A stretch of DNA of 64,000 nt from Lactobacillus sp. ESL0791 (GCF_029433255.1 NZ_JAQTHU010000001.1:1922001-1986000), one strand, 5' to 3'; positions 1 through 8,561 are shown, counted from the first letter of the stretch. A program made the numbers and translations. Notes: generated by a model not told the origin, from the letters alone.

Positions 1-10
1 ACTGTCCTTT

Positions 11-673
11 TCACATCATAATTATCAGAACAATCCCGTTAACCACGGCTAAATACAGCGGCATCCACAGGGTCTGCGTGTACAAATAAGACCACGCAAA
101 CAAGGCACCAAAGACTGCATTAATCAGTAGCAAAGGAATTGAGGACTGCCAGTTAAGGACGCTGAACAGAATTCCCGACGTGATAATTCCCAGTAGAGCA
201 ACAAAAGCCGTGTTTTTTCTAAACGCGTAGTTAAAAAGAAAGCCGGTTGACAAAAAGATCTGTAACACAGGCAGAACAACTCCCAAGGCAACAAACAAAA
301 ACCAGTACAGGGATCTTGATTCGTGCTGCAAATATCCAATCTGAAAGTCATAAAAACCGAGTTTGCCGCAGGACTGCATAAAAGAAACACTAATTCTTAG
401 TACCGTCACCACAAGAGTTAAGCCAATAATCAAGCCAAAATTTTTCAGCCAACTTATATTAGGATTTGTTTCAAAAAACCGCTGCTCTCGGTTAAAACGG
501 TAAATATAGAACAGCAACACCATTACCGAAATTAATGTAAATAAAATTAAATCCCATATTCGCACTGGTGATTTCATGGTAACTAATTTCACTACACCGG
601 CAGCCATCAAATAACCGATGACGTATGCAGCGTAGCGAATCAAGTTGCCTTCTCTTGATTCTGGCGTATTCAC
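11..673 (-). CDS. Degenerate CPBP (CAAX protease-like) membrane protein
   Basis: Multi-pass membrane protein of about 220 residues. I place the start at a GTG (673) because a GGAG lies 8 nt upstream; the longer reading adds 25 residues without a ribosome site. The C-terminal half follows the CPBP intramembrane protease pattern: a PxxxxxxxxxGFLFNYxFR segment, then GILFSVLN, then a final helix. The residues that normally bind metal look lost. The EExxxR motif reads QIFLST (both Glu and the Arg replaced), and the His expected after LFS(V/L)L is Asn. CPBP enzymes cleave prenylated proteins or give bacteriocin self-immunity; with these substitutions proteolysis is doubtful. It may be a non-catalytic immunity-type membrane protein. 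The fold assignment is fairly firm; function is unknown. Confidence 0.6.
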   Translation of the reverse strand: MNTPESREGNLIRYAAYVIGYLMAAGVVKLVTMKSPVRIWDLILFTLISVMVLLFYIYRFNREQRFFETNPNISWLKNFGLIIGLTLVVTVLRISVSFMQSCGKLGFYDFQIGYLQHESRSLYWFLFVALGVVLPVLQIFLSTGFLFNYAFRKNTAFVALLGIITSGILFSVLNWQSSIPLLLINAVFGALFAWSYLYTQTLWMPLYLAVVNGIVLIIMM

Positions 674-753
674 AATTTCACTCCTACATATAATGTACCC
701 TACAAATCCTATATTATAGCAAAAAAGCCGGCTTTTATGAAACACCAATCGTA

Positions 754-1116
754 TTATTTCGTTTTAATCTCAACATTATTAACATCAGTTAACGCAAAAA
801 TGTGCCCAGAAACAAACACCTGACCGTCTTGACAGCCCTCAACATACCCGACAACATCAGACTGCAGTTGATCATTGGCATCAACTTCTTTTAGTTGAAC
901 AGCAACAAGCAGGTGACTGGCAAAGGCTCTAGTTAAAATTGAGCTGATTTTCTCCTCAGACATTGCTGGCTTTTCTGTGTGTACAACTGCCCGTTGCTCC
1001 TTATCCTTGTTAATCCTCATCGTGTGATCGCTGAGAAAAAAACCCGCCCATTTTTTCATGCCCCGATCTTGATAGTTTTTAAAAAAATTTTGCACTACTT
1101 TGTCAAAATCATTCAT
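754..1116 (-). CDS. YolD-like protein
   Basis: Small protein of about 120 residues. The N-terminal DRGMKKWAGFFLSDHT matches the DRGMxKWxPF signature of the YolD family, which in Bacillus and lactobacilli sits beside UmuC-like polymerases and is linked to the UV/SOS response; its biochemistry is unclear. I choose the ATG at 1116, which overlaps the polymerase stop codon (ATGAATGA). This gives translational coupling with a GGTGG upstream; two earlier ATGs (1122, 1143) are possible. It is transcribed after the polymerase from the LexA-controlled promoter at about 2470. Confidence 0.7.
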   Translation of the reverse strand: MNDFDKVVQNFFKNYQDRGMKKWAGFFLSDHTMRINKDKEQRAVVHTEKPAMSEEKISSILTRAFASHLLVAVQLKEVDANDQLQSDVVGYVEGCQDGQVFVSGHIFALTDVNNVEIKTK

Positions 1117-2419
1117 AGGCATTGCCACCGCTATGCCCGCCAACCAAATTACTGCGCTTAATTGCCGTTGCTCCTTTTAACAGACTTGAAGCCTTTACCA
1201 AGTGAGTAAAGCCATATTTTTGTCGAATCTGGTCAATCGTCAGCGTCAGATTTTGACGTTTAATTTGCTGCTCCGGATCGGCAAAAAACGTCAGCTGCTG
1301 CTCCTTAGCCGAAACCAGGCTGCTATAATCGACACCCAGCGCCCGCACAGCTTCGCCATGCCAATTTTTGCGGAAAAGCGCCAATAATTCGGCAACTAAT
1401 TCCTCATTATCAGCGGTCGGACAGATTTTACGGTGAACGCTAAAGCCTTGGCGCTGATAACTGCGATATTCAGAAAAACGGACATACAAGTTGACGCAGC
1501 CAGCCTGCAAGCGATGTGCCCTAATTCTGGCCGCAACTTGTTCGCCAATTTCCCGAATAACAATTTCAATCTCACGCTGGTTGAGATAATCCTTGGTAAG
1601 GATCTGCGAGTTGCCATAGCTTTTCATTTTGGGAAAAAATTTCTGACTAATAATACTGCGGTCAACTCCCCAGCTAAGGGCAAATAGCTGCTCGCCAATC
1701 ACGCCGAATTCTTTTTTTAGCAATGAAGGATCGCTATGTGCCAGTTGATACATATTATTAATTCCTAGGTTATGCAAATGTTTTGCCGTCCGCCTACCGA
1801 TGCTCCAAACGCTGTCAAGCTGTTCAATCCGCCAAAGAGTATCGGGAACATCAATGTAATGCCAATAGGCAATCATTGACCTGCGATGTTTAGCCGACAA
1901 ATCCATCGCTAGTTTAGCTAAAAGCGGATTTTCGCCGATTCCGCAAGTTGTGTACAAACCAATTGTGTCATGAATGTCCTGCTGAATTTTGCGGGCAACC
2001 AGGTACGGATCATCGCCAAACAAATGCCAGGACTTGGTCATATCAATCATGCTCTCATCAATTGAATAGACGTGAATATCTTCATCTGCCGCATATTTAC
2101 GAAAGATCTGCAGGACCTGCATGCTGCGCTTAATATAAAGATTCATATGCGGCTCAACCAGTAATAGATCCGGCGCCTTCTCTTTTGACGGCAAATCACG
2201 TGCCCGCATCACATTTGTTAAGCCATATTTTTTCTTTGCCAAAGGTGAAGCCGCCATAATCAGCCCCGAACCCCAGGATGAGTGCGGCTGCCGCGAGACA
2301 ACTGCCAAAATTACCTTCATCGGATTTAGTCCCAACCTGATTGCCTCACAGCTAGCAAAAAAAGACTTGTTATCAATCATAAAAATCAAGCGATGTGGTT
2401 CATAGCGGTAATCATACAT
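1109..2419 (-). CDS. Y-family DNA polymerase (UmuC/UvrX-type)
   Basis: Translesion DNA polymerase of about 436 residues. Visible are the N-terminal metal-binding Asp in the IDNKSFFASCE motif (residues about 15-25), the second catalytic motif YSIDES (about 120), the helix-hairpin-helix stretch around DSVWSIGRRTAKHL, and the C-terminal little-finger region. The start is the ATG at 2419, preceded by AGGG; an in-frame start 24 nt earlier lies inside the operator region and is less likely. The gene overlaps the downstream yolD-like gene by 8 nt. Two LexA/DinR boxes flank its -10 hexamer, so induction by DNA damage is expected. The ending lacks an obvious beta-clamp motif that I can point to. Plasmid or phage UvrX relatives have the same length. 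Confidence 0.85.
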   Translation of the reverse strand: MYDYRYEPHRLIFMIDNKSFFASCEAIRLGLNPMKVILAVVSRQPHSSWGSGLIMAASPLAKKKYGLTNVMRARDLPSKEKAPDLLLVEPHMNLYIKRSMQVLQIFRKYAADEDIHVYSIDESMIDMTKSWHLFGDDPYLVARKIQQDIHDTIGLYTTCGIGENPLLAKLAMDLSAKHRRSMIAYWHYIDVPDTLWRIEQLDSVWSIGRRTAKHLHNLGINNMYQLAHSDPSLLKKEFGVIGEQLFALSWGVDRSIISQKFFPKMKSYGNSQILTKDYLNQREIEIVIREIGEQVAARIRAHRLQAGCVNLYVRFSEYRSYQRQGFSVHRKICPTADNEELVAELLALFRKNWHGEAVRALGVDYSSLVSAKEQQLTFFADPEQQIKRQNLTLTIDQIRQKYGFTHLVKASSLLKGATAIKRSNLVGGHSGGNAYE

Positions 2420-2440
2420 AATCCCTGTTCCTCTTTTTTG

Positions 2441-2492
2441 CAAACGTTTGTTCGTTAATTGATATTATACAAACATTCGTTCGAATAAGCAA
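2441..2492 (-). promoter_or_regulatory. SOS promoter with two LexA/DinR boxes
   Basis: Read on the minus strand: TTGCTT (2492-2487), 17 nt, TATAAT (2469-2464). One LexA-type box, CGAACGAATGTTTG (2483-2470), fills the spacer. A second, CGAACAAACGTTTG (2454-2441), lies just after the -10. Both fit the Gram-positive CGAAC-N4-GTTYG pattern. Confidence 0.85.
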
Positions 2493-2495
2493 GAA

Positions 2496-2539
2496 CAAAA
2501 AAGCAATCTTTTCCAGTCCACATGACTAAAAAGATTGCT
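2496..2539 (-). terminator. Terminator of the interrupted SLAP gene
   Basis: On the minus strand, AGCAATCTTTT pairs with AAAAGATTGCT and is followed by TTTTTT. It lies just after the displaced 3' end of the interrupted SLAP gene (2559) and shields the SOS promoter next to it. Confidence 0.7.
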
Positions 2540-2558
2540 ATTGCCACAAATATTATAT

Positions 2559-2720
2559 TCAGTATACAGCTGGCATTGAGCCAATACTTGAATTAACTAT
2601 TAATTTCGCGTTTGCGAGATCTTGTTGTGCCCTGTTTAACAACCAAGTTGCTTGCTTAACTTCAACAATACTTGCAGTTTGAGAACTGTTAATTACTTTA
2701 GCATAATTTAGATATTGATC
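2559..2720 (-). pseudogene. 3' fragment of the IS-interrupted secreted SLAP gene
   Basis: Reading the minus strand from the IS junction gives DQYLNYAKVINSS, then TASIVEVKQATWLL, then a tail ending SMPAVY and TGA at 2561-2559. This aligns with the C-terminal helical domain of the neighbouring paralogs (EALKQAKAINSS...ASIAEVKEAAWYL). It is the missing end of the gene whose 5' part is at 4225-5370, separated from it by the IS. No start or ribosome site belongs to it, so it is not expressed alone. Confidence 0.88.
2711..2720. repeat. Target-site duplication, left copy
   Basis: GATATTGATC directly abuts the left IS end (TGAAACTTG...). The identical decamer occurs at 4272-4281 on the other side. 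Confidence 0.92.
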
Positions 2721-2730
2721 TGAAACTTGA

Positions 2731-2773
2731 AAGCTAGAAATTACGCAAAAAGAGCGTGATTTCTAGCTTTTTT
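2731..2773 (+). terminator. Insulating terminator at the left end of the IS
   Basis: AAGCTAGAAATTACGC pairs with GCGTGATTTCTAGCTT (16 pairs, one G-U) around a short A-rich loop, followed by TTTT. It precedes the transposase promoter region, so it would stop transcripts entering from outside. A further ACCTCC at about 2796-2801 could mask the transposase ribosome site on any read-through RNA. Confidence 0.7.
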
Positions 2774-2851
2774 AGTACAAAAATAAAAACGCAAGACCTC
2801 CCTGCGTTATACTTTAAGTGTCAAAATCAAAGTTAAAGGAGATCTCACGCT

Positions 2852-4192
2852 ATGAAAAGTATATCGCAAATCAATCAAGAAAAGGATACTTGTTCTTTAA
2901 TTTCTGCTTTTGCTAAACTAATTGGTCTAGCTGATCTGAGCAAGAAAGTTAACTTTAAACGTCATTCCTTAGTTAGCCTGCTCATGGTGATTAATTGGAT
3001 GATCCAATCACGCTTTGCCAGAAAGTCTCTGTATCGTTTCGATCAACCTGCAGAATTTACTTCTAAAACTGGCAGAAATGTTCTCAATGATGGTCGCATC
3101 AACTGGCAAAAACTGCTTTGCTTAGCTGCTGTCAATTTGATTACTGCGCTCAAACCCGCAATTGATAAGCGTAGAAGATTAGCCTTGATCGTTGATGATA
3201 CTTTGATGTCACGTTCCTATTCTAAGAAAACGGAATTGCTTGCTAGAGTTTATGATCATAATGAGCATGAATATGTTAATGGTTACCGTGGCCTAACTGT
3301 TGGCTGGAGTGATGGCAATACTTTTTTGCCAGTAAATTTTGCTTTAATGTCAACTAAGAACAAACAAAACATGATTGGCAGTAAAGCCATTACTACTGAT
3401 AAACGTTCCATTGCAGGCAGAAGAAGAAATCAAGCTCAAAGACAGATGAATGATGTTACAGTTGAATTAATCAAACAAGCTTTAAACGAAGGCATTCCAG
3501 CGGACTATGTGCTGTTTGACAGTTGGTTTGCATCACCCAAAATGTTCTGGCGGTTAAAACAACTAGGATTAAACAGCGTATCTATGCTTAAATTAAGCAA
3601 AAAAGTATACTATCGATATCGTGGCCGGCTCTATGATGTAAAAAGTCTGTACGAAAGATTGACGGCATCAAAGATAAAGTTGAAAGACGATTACCTTTAT
3701 AGCTGCGTGGTAGAAGCTGAATATCAAGGACATAGCTTTCCGCTCAGATTAGTATACGTTACTAAGCGCGGTAACAAGAGAAAATACTTGGTTTTGGCTA
3801 CTACAAGATACCAGTTGCAGCCAAAAGAGATTATTCAGCTTTATGGCCGTAGATGGCAGATAGAGACTTTCTTTAAAGCAACCAAGCAGTATCTGGCTTT
3901 AGATAAATCACAGATCCAAAACTATGACGGACAAAGTGGCTATTTTGCCATCACTGCCTTAACTTATGAGCTGCTAGCTTGGCAGGAAAGACAAGCAGTT
4001 GATGAGCGAACAATTGGAGATTTGTTTTACTTAATGAATGACGCGTTGCCAGATTTAGCTTTCGAAAAAGCATTGGTCTACCTGTTATCGGCATTGAAAG
4101 AAGTCAAGGAGCAAATTACAGAAGAGGTAGACCAAATAATAAGCAAATTTATTAAGCTATTACCTAGCTTCATTCAAAAATATTTGGCGTGA
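2852..4192 (+). CDS. IS4-family transposase
   Basis: DDE transposase of 446 residues, the only gene of the IS. It cuts and joins the inverted ends. Visible catalytic motifs are a first Asp in LALIVDDTLMSRS (about residue 115), a second Asp in YVLFDSWFASP (about 224), and the YREK signature YGRRWQIETFFKATK (about 332-346), in which Y, R, E and K have the canonical spacing. AAAGGAGA precedes the ATG. A -10-like TATACT (2808-2813) lies upstream, inside the element. No frameshift or stop is present, so the enzyme is probably active. Confidence 0.93.
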   Translation: MKSISQINQEKDTCSLISAFAKLIGLADLSKKVNFKRHSLVSLLMVINWMIQSRFARKSLYRFDQPAEFTSKTGRNVLNDGRINWQKLLCLAAVNLITALKPAIDKRRRLALIVDDTLMSRSYSKKTELLARVYDHNEHEYVNGYRGLTVGWSDGNTFLPVNFALMSTKNKQNMIGSKAITTDKRSIAGRRRNQAQRQMNDVTVELIKQALNEGIPADYVLFDSWFASPKMFWRLKQLGLNSVSMLKLSKKVYYRYRGRLYDVKSLYERLTASKIKLKDDYLYSCVVEAEYQGHSFPLRLVYVTKRGNKRKYLVLATTRYQLQPKEIIQLYGRRWQIETFFKATKQYLALDKSQIQNYDGQSGYFAITALTYELLAWQERQAVDERTIGDLFYLMNDALPDLAFEKALVYLLSALKEVKEQITEEVDQIISKFIKLLPSFIQKYLA

Positions 4193-4224
4193 ACCAAATA
4201 AAACACAAGTGGGCATTAAAAAAG

Positions 4225-5370
4225 TCAGAGCCCACAAGGAATCTGACTAGTTTTATTGCTTTCAAGTTTCAGATATTGATCATATAATTCGCTGAAGAAT
4301 TCATAGTTATTATAATTGTCAGATGATTTAACAGTGGCTTCTTGAATAATTGATTTTTGTAAGTCCTGTTTATCAGGTTCAGTGGCTACTTTTGCGTCTT
4401 CTCTTGCCTCTTCAGCTGTATTAATTGGAGTAAGCCGTGGGCCTGAAACATATCTAGTATCCTCAGCCTTGACATAGAAAAGATTATTGTCAGTAGCATT
4501 ACCCACATTTATTGTGTCATAGTTTGTAGTATCTCCTAAACGATAAAATAATTCAGCTTTATTATTCTGTCGTACCCAAATATAAAGCAATTCTATTGCT
4601 TGTTTGGCATTAACTAAATCTTTACCGATTGTAACAACTTCACTATTACTACTTGGGTTAAGAATACTTTGGAGATTATAAGCAACAGTTGGCTTAATAA
4701 ATTCGATATAAGTATCCTTTGTTTGGGTTGCCAATCTTTGTCGTAGCCGGGTTTTAACTGAAAAAGCGCCAATATAGGCATCGTTAGTATTGGCTATATG
4801 ATAATAATTTTCTCTACTATTACCATCTATATCTGAAAAAACATAATCGATCTTTACTTTTTTACCATTTTGGATGGTAACTTTACTAGATCCGGTTCCG
4901 GTAGTATATGGTTTTGAATAATCCTTATCGTAAACTGTAACGGTAGCAGTTGCTACATAGAGCGGCTGACCATTAATTTCACTGACATTAGCAGCGTTAA
5001 TGTAGCCGCCATGACCAATGCTGTAATAATATTTACCTTTGACTTTTATATAAGGCAACCATGATTGATTGTAATTGTCGTCATTCAAAAGATAGTATTG
5101 CTTACTATCATGATCAATTGATTCAACTGTACCTGCATACTGCACATTAGTACCTTTACGTAAATGTGTTTTATATCGGCTGCCACGATATTTTTTAAGC
5201 CTTTTTCCATTTTTATTGTAAACATAAGCACCATGAGCTAACTGCATCGTATTAGTACTTGAAGTAGCAGCCAATGCAGAAGTAGCAGAATGTTCAATTG
5301 CTGGTACACTAACACCTAAGGCTAATACAGCAGCAATTGTAGTAATTATTAGTTTCTTGTTTAGTTTCAT
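4225..5370 (-). pseudogene. Secreted SLAP-domain protein, 5' part (IS-interrupted)
   Basis: First paralog of a three-gene tandem family. ATG at 5370 with GAGGTG 7 nt upstream. A Sec signal peptide covers about residues 1-35 (Lys-rich start, hydrophobic core, ALA-type cleavage). A SLAP domain follows, beginning THxxYVYNKNGKR-like and closing with YYYSIGHGGYINAANV (about 45-130). Next comes a central beta-rich region and the start of the C-terminal helical domain (DKQDLQK). The reading frame runs into the IS at 4271 and ends 12 IS-encoded codons later. The lost C-terminus is at 2559-2720. The truncated product still has its signal and wall-binding domain and might be exported, but it lacks the terminal domain its siblings keep. 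Precise excision would restore the frame. Confidence 0.85.
4272..4281. repeat. Target-site duplication, right copy
   Basis: GATATTGATC abuts the right IS end and is identical to 2711-2720. Confidence 0.92.
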
Positions 5371-5396
5371 AAAGTTCACCTCAAAGTTATAACATC

Positions 5397-5402
5397 ATTA
5401 TA
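5397..5402 (-). promoter_or_regulatory. -10 element of the interrupted SLAP gene
   Basis: TATAAT on the minus strand, 26 nt before the start codon. A symmetrical AGCGCT lies where a -35 would be expected; no good TTGACA is present, so the site may need an activator. The same arrangement recurs before the next paralog. Confidence 0.45.
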
Positions 5403-5487
5403 ATACACCTGCATAGAGAGCGCTTAATCAGTTAATAATATTTTACTTTTTAACATATCCAATATAATTAATAATTAAAAGCGGAAA

Positions 5488-5532
5488 GTAAAAAAGTGCA
5501 GCAGATTATCTCTTATTTGGAAATCTGCTGCA
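5488..5532 (-). terminator. Terminator of the second SLAP paralog
   Basis: TGCAGCAGATT and AATCTGCTGCA pair (11 bp) around a 14-nt loop, and the minus strand then runs into a T-rich tract. It lies after the stop at 5610. A near-identical copy is at 6996-7040. Confidence 0.85.
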
Positions 5533-5609
5533 ACTGTTTCTCTTTATTATTCTATCCTAAAACTATATTTACCTAAAAATGGGGCAACTGACCTAATTTT
5601 GATTAAACT

Positions 5610-6878
5610 TTAGCTGACAGGCATGGTATCGTCAACGCCTTCATTACCAGATTTTGTAATGTTTAATAATGCTTGCTGTTGTGTAGTTAAATACCAAGCA
5701 GCTTCTTTAACCTCAGTAATGCTTGCTGAAGTTGAAGAATTGACGGTTTTAGCCTGTTTTAAAGCTTCATCATAACAAGCTTTATAAGTATTTACGTAAA
5801 GTTCATTTTTATAGTTAGCATTAGCTGTAATTGTTTTTTCTTGATCAATTAACTTTTGCAAATCTTGCTTGTCAGTTAATGTAGCAATTTTAGCGTCTAT
5901 TTTAGCTTCTTCAGGAGTATTAGCTGGTGTCAATTGCGGACCTGATAAGTATACGGCATCAGCTGCTTTAATATAAAACAGTTGATTTTGGATTGCATTG
6001 TCGTAATTAATGGATTCTTCAGGAGAGTAATAATTTAAGCGATAAAATAATTCGGCTTTATTGTCTTTAGGTACCCAAACATAAATTTCTCTAATTATTG
6101 GAAGAGCTTCATTTTTTGTAAGCATAACGTTTTTATTAGTAATTTCAGGATTAATAATTGATGAAATTTTGTAAGCATTACTATTTTGCTTTAAGCCGAC
6201 ATAAGTATACATAGTGTAAGTAGCTAATTTTTGACGAGGTTGAGTTTTAACAAATTTAGTAATAACAAAGGCATCAATTGTACCAGTTATTCGATAAGCT
6301 GTTGACCTTGAATTTCCGGTAGGAATTGTACTAATACAATCAACTGTGATTTTTTGACCCGTTTTAATGAGAGTACGATCAGAGCCTGAGCCAACGTATA
6401 GTCCTTTTTTAGGGAAGTCATCGTATTTATTTTTGTCGTGAATTGTAACGGTAGCAGTTGCCACGTAGAGCGGCTGACCATTAATTTTACTGACATTAGC
6501 AGCGTTAATGTAGCCGCCATGACCAATGCTGTAATAATATTTACCCTTGACTTTTCTATAAGGCAGCCATGACTGATTATAATTATCGTCATTCAAAAGA
6601 TAGTATTGCTTACTATCACGCTTAATTGATTCAACTGCACCTGCATATTGCACATTAGCACCTTTACACAAATGGGTTTTGTATCGGCTGCCACGATATT
6701 TTTTAAGCCTTTTTCCATTTTTATTGTAAACATAAGCACCATGAGCTAACTGCATCGTATTAGTGCTTGAAGTAGCAGCTAATGCAGAAGTTGTAGAATG
6801 TTCAATTGTTGGTACACTAACACCTAAAGCTAATATAGCAGCAGTTGTAGTAATTATTAGTTTTTTGTTTAATTTCAT
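5610..6878 (-). CDS. Secreted SLAP-domain protein, tandem paralog 2
   Basis: Exported protein of 422 residues. Start ATG at 6878 behind GAGGTG; the three codons before it (GTG AAC TTT) are the ribosome-site region. Signal peptide about 1-35, SLAP domain about 45-130, a central beta-rich module (about 135-330), then an alpha-helical module (about 335-415) that recalls FIVAR-type domains (DKQDLQKLIDQE ... ALKQAKTVNSS ... EVKEAAWYL). SLAP domains bind cell-wall polymers in lactobacilli, so the protein probably sits at the cell wall non-covalently. The role of the central module is unknown. It is intact and close to its neighbours at DNA level, in the flanks as well as the gene, indicating recent duplication. 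It has its own promoter and terminator. Confidence 0.82.
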   Translation of the reverse strand: MKLNKKLIITTTAAILALGVSVPTIEHSTTSALAATSSTNTMQLAHGAYVYNKNGKRLKKYRGSRYKTHLCKGANVQYAGAVESIKRDSKQYYLLNDDNYNQSWLPYRKVKGKYYYSIGHGGYINAANVSKINGQPLYVATATVTIHDKNKYDDFPKKGLYVGSGSDRTLIKTGQKITVDCISTIPTGNSRSTAYRITGTIDAFVITKFVKTQPRQKLATYTMYTYVGLKQNSNAYKISSIINPEITNKNVMLTKNEALPIIREIYVWVPKDNKAELFYRLNYYSPEESINYDNAIQNQLFYIKAADAVYLSGPQLTPANTPEEAKIDAKIATLTDKQDLQKLIDQEKTITANANYKNELYVNTYKACYDEALKQAKTVNSSTSASITEVKEAAWYLTTQQQALLNITKSGNEGVDDTMPVS

Positions 6879-6904
6879 AAAGTTCACCTCAAAGTTATAA
6901 TATC

Positions 6905-6910
6905 ATTATA
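6905..6910 (-). promoter_or_regulatory. -10 element of SLAP paralog 2
   Basis: TATAAT on the minus strand in the same context as 5397-5402, including the AGCGCT in the -35 zone. Confidence 0.45.
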
Positions 6911-6995
6911 ATACACCTGCATAGAGAGCGCTTAATTAGTTAATAACATTTTACTTTTTAACATATCCAATATAATTAATAATTAAAAGTGGAAA

Positions 6996-7040
6996 GTAAA
7001 AAAGTGCAGCAGATTATCTCTTATTTGGAAATCTGCTGCA
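6996..7040 (-). terminator. Terminator of the third SLAP paralog
   Basis: Second copy of the TGCAGCAGATT/AATCTGCTGCA hairpin with T-rich tail, after the stop at 7118. Confidence 0.85.
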
Positions 7041-7117
7041 ACTGTTTTTCTTTATTATTCTATCCTAAAACTATATTTACCTAAAAATGGGGCAAATAAC
7101 CTAATTTTGATTAAACT

Positions 7118-8380
7118 TTAGCTGACAGGCATGGTATCATCAGCGTTTTCATTATTAGATTTTGTAACGTTTAATAATGTTTGCTGTTGTGTAGTTAAAT
7201 ACCAAGCAGCTTCTTTTACCTCAGCAATACTTGCTGAAGTTGAAGAATTGATGGCTTTAGCCTGTTTTAAAGCTTCATCATAATAAGCTTTATAAGTATT
7301 TTCATAGTAGAAATTGTTGTAGTTAGCACTAGTCTTAACTGTTTCTTCTTCATTAATTAATTTTTGTAAATCTTGCTTGTCAGCTGCTGTTGCAATTTTA
7401 GCGTCTATTTGAGCTTCTTCAGGAGTATTAGCTGGTGTCAATTGCGGACCTGATAAGTAAACGGCATCAGCTGCTTTAACATAAAACAGTTGATTTTGGA
7501 TTGCATTTTCGTAATTAATGGATTCTTCAGGAGAGTAATATTTTAAGCGATAAAATAATTCGGCTTTATTGTCTTTAGGTACCCAAACATAAATTTCTCT
7601 AATTATTGGAAGAGCTTCATTTTTTGTAAGTGTAACGTTTTTATTAGTAATTTCAGGATTAATAATTGATGAAATTTTGTAAGCATTACTATTTTGCTTT
7701 AAGCCGACATAAGTATACGTAGTGTAAGTAGCTAATTTTTGACGAGGCTGAGTTTTAACAAATTTAGTAATAACATAGGCATCGATTGTACCAGTTATTC
7801 GATAAGCTGTTGAATCTGAATTTCCGGTAGGAATTGTACTAATACGATCAACTGTGATTTTTTTACCCGGTTTAATGAGAGTACGCTCAGAGCCTGAGCC
7901 AACGTATAGTCCTTTTTTAGGGAAGTCATCGTATTTGTCGTAAATTGTAACGGTAGCAGTTGCTACATAGAGCGGCTGACCATTAATCTCATTAACATTA
8001 GCAGCATTAATGTAACCACCATGACCAATACTGTAATAATACTTGCCTTTGACTTCTCTATAAGGCAACCATGATTGATTGTAATTATCGTTATCTAGAA
8101 GGTAGTATTGCTTGCTATCACGATCGATTGGTTCAACTGTACCTGCATATTGCACATTAGCACCTTTACGCAAATGGGTTTTATATCGGCTGCCACGATA
8201 TTTTTTAAGTCTTTTCCCATTTTTATTGTAAACATAAGCACCATGAGCTAACCGCATCGTATTAGTACTTGAAGTAGCAGCCAATGCAGAAGTAGCAGAA
8301 TGTTCAATTACTGGTACACTAACACCTAAAGCTAATACAGCAGCAATTGTAGTAATTATTAGTTTCTTATTTAATTTCAT
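7118..8380 (-). CDS. Secreted SLAP-domain protein, tandem paralog 3
   Basis: Exported protein of 420 residues with the architecture of the previous gene: signal peptide, SLAP domain, central module with KAELFYRLKYYSPEESINY, and C-terminal helical module ending DDTMPVS. It is closest to paralog 2; they share most of the central module, where paralog 1 differs. Paralogs 2 and 3 differ by small indels, such as DKNKYDDFPKKG against DKYDDFPKKG. Start ATG at 8380 behind GAGGTG. The upstream region (8381-8561) is not shared with paralogs 1 and 2, so this may be the founder copy. Function beyond wall attachment is unknown. Confidence 0.82.
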   Translation of the reverse strand: MKLNKKLIITTIAAVLALGVSVPVIEHSATSALAATSSTNTMRLAHGAYVYNKNGKRLKKYRGSRYKTHLRKGANVQYAGTVEPIDRDSKQYYLLDNDNYNQSWLPYREVKGKYYYSIGHGGYINAANVNEINGQPLYVATATVTIYDKYDDFPKKGLYVGSGSERTLIKPGKKITVDRISTIPTGNSDSTAYRITGTIDAYVITKFVKTQPRQKLATYTTYTYVGLKQNSNAYKISSIINPEITNKNVTLTKNEALPIIREIYVWVPKDNKAELFYRLKYYSPEESINYENAIQNQLFYVKAADAVYLSGPQLTPANTPEEAQIDAKIATAADKQDLQKLINEEETVKTSANYNNFYYENTYKAYYDEALKQAKAINSSTSASIAEVKEAAWYLTTQQQTLLNVTKSNNENADDTMPVS

Positions 8381-8407
8381 AAAGTTCACCTCAAAATTTA
8401 TAATAGT

Positions 8408-8413
8408 ATTATA
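8408..8413 (-). promoter_or_regulatory. -10 element of SLAP paralog 3
   Basis: TATAAT on the minus strand about 28 nt before the start. The flank differs from those of the other two paralogs. Confidence 0.35.
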
Positions 8414-8561
8414 ATTAACTATAGCAGGTTATCTTAAAAATTAAAGTTAAATATTTTTATATCAAGATTTGCTGGTTTTTAAAAATTTAATTTTAATCAA
8501 TCACCAAAGAAGTCTAATAAATAAAAGGGTCATATTATTTTTTTGAAGAAGGCAACAATAA

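Larger units (their letters stand above)
2721..4271 (+). mobile_element. Complete IS4-family insertion sequence
   Basis: The 1551-bp element is bounded by 14-bp perfect inverted ends (TGAAACTTGAAAGC at 2721-2734 and its complement at 4258-4271) and by a 10-bp direct duplication of host sequence. A 10-12-bp duplication and a YREK-type DDE transposase point to the IS4 family. It is inserted in the C-terminal helical domain of a secreted SLAP protein gene and shows no decay. Just inside the left end is a strong hairpin with a T tail. Inside the right end GTGGGC (4209) and GCCCAC (4235) form a second, weaker hairpin after the transposase. Confidence 0.93.
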
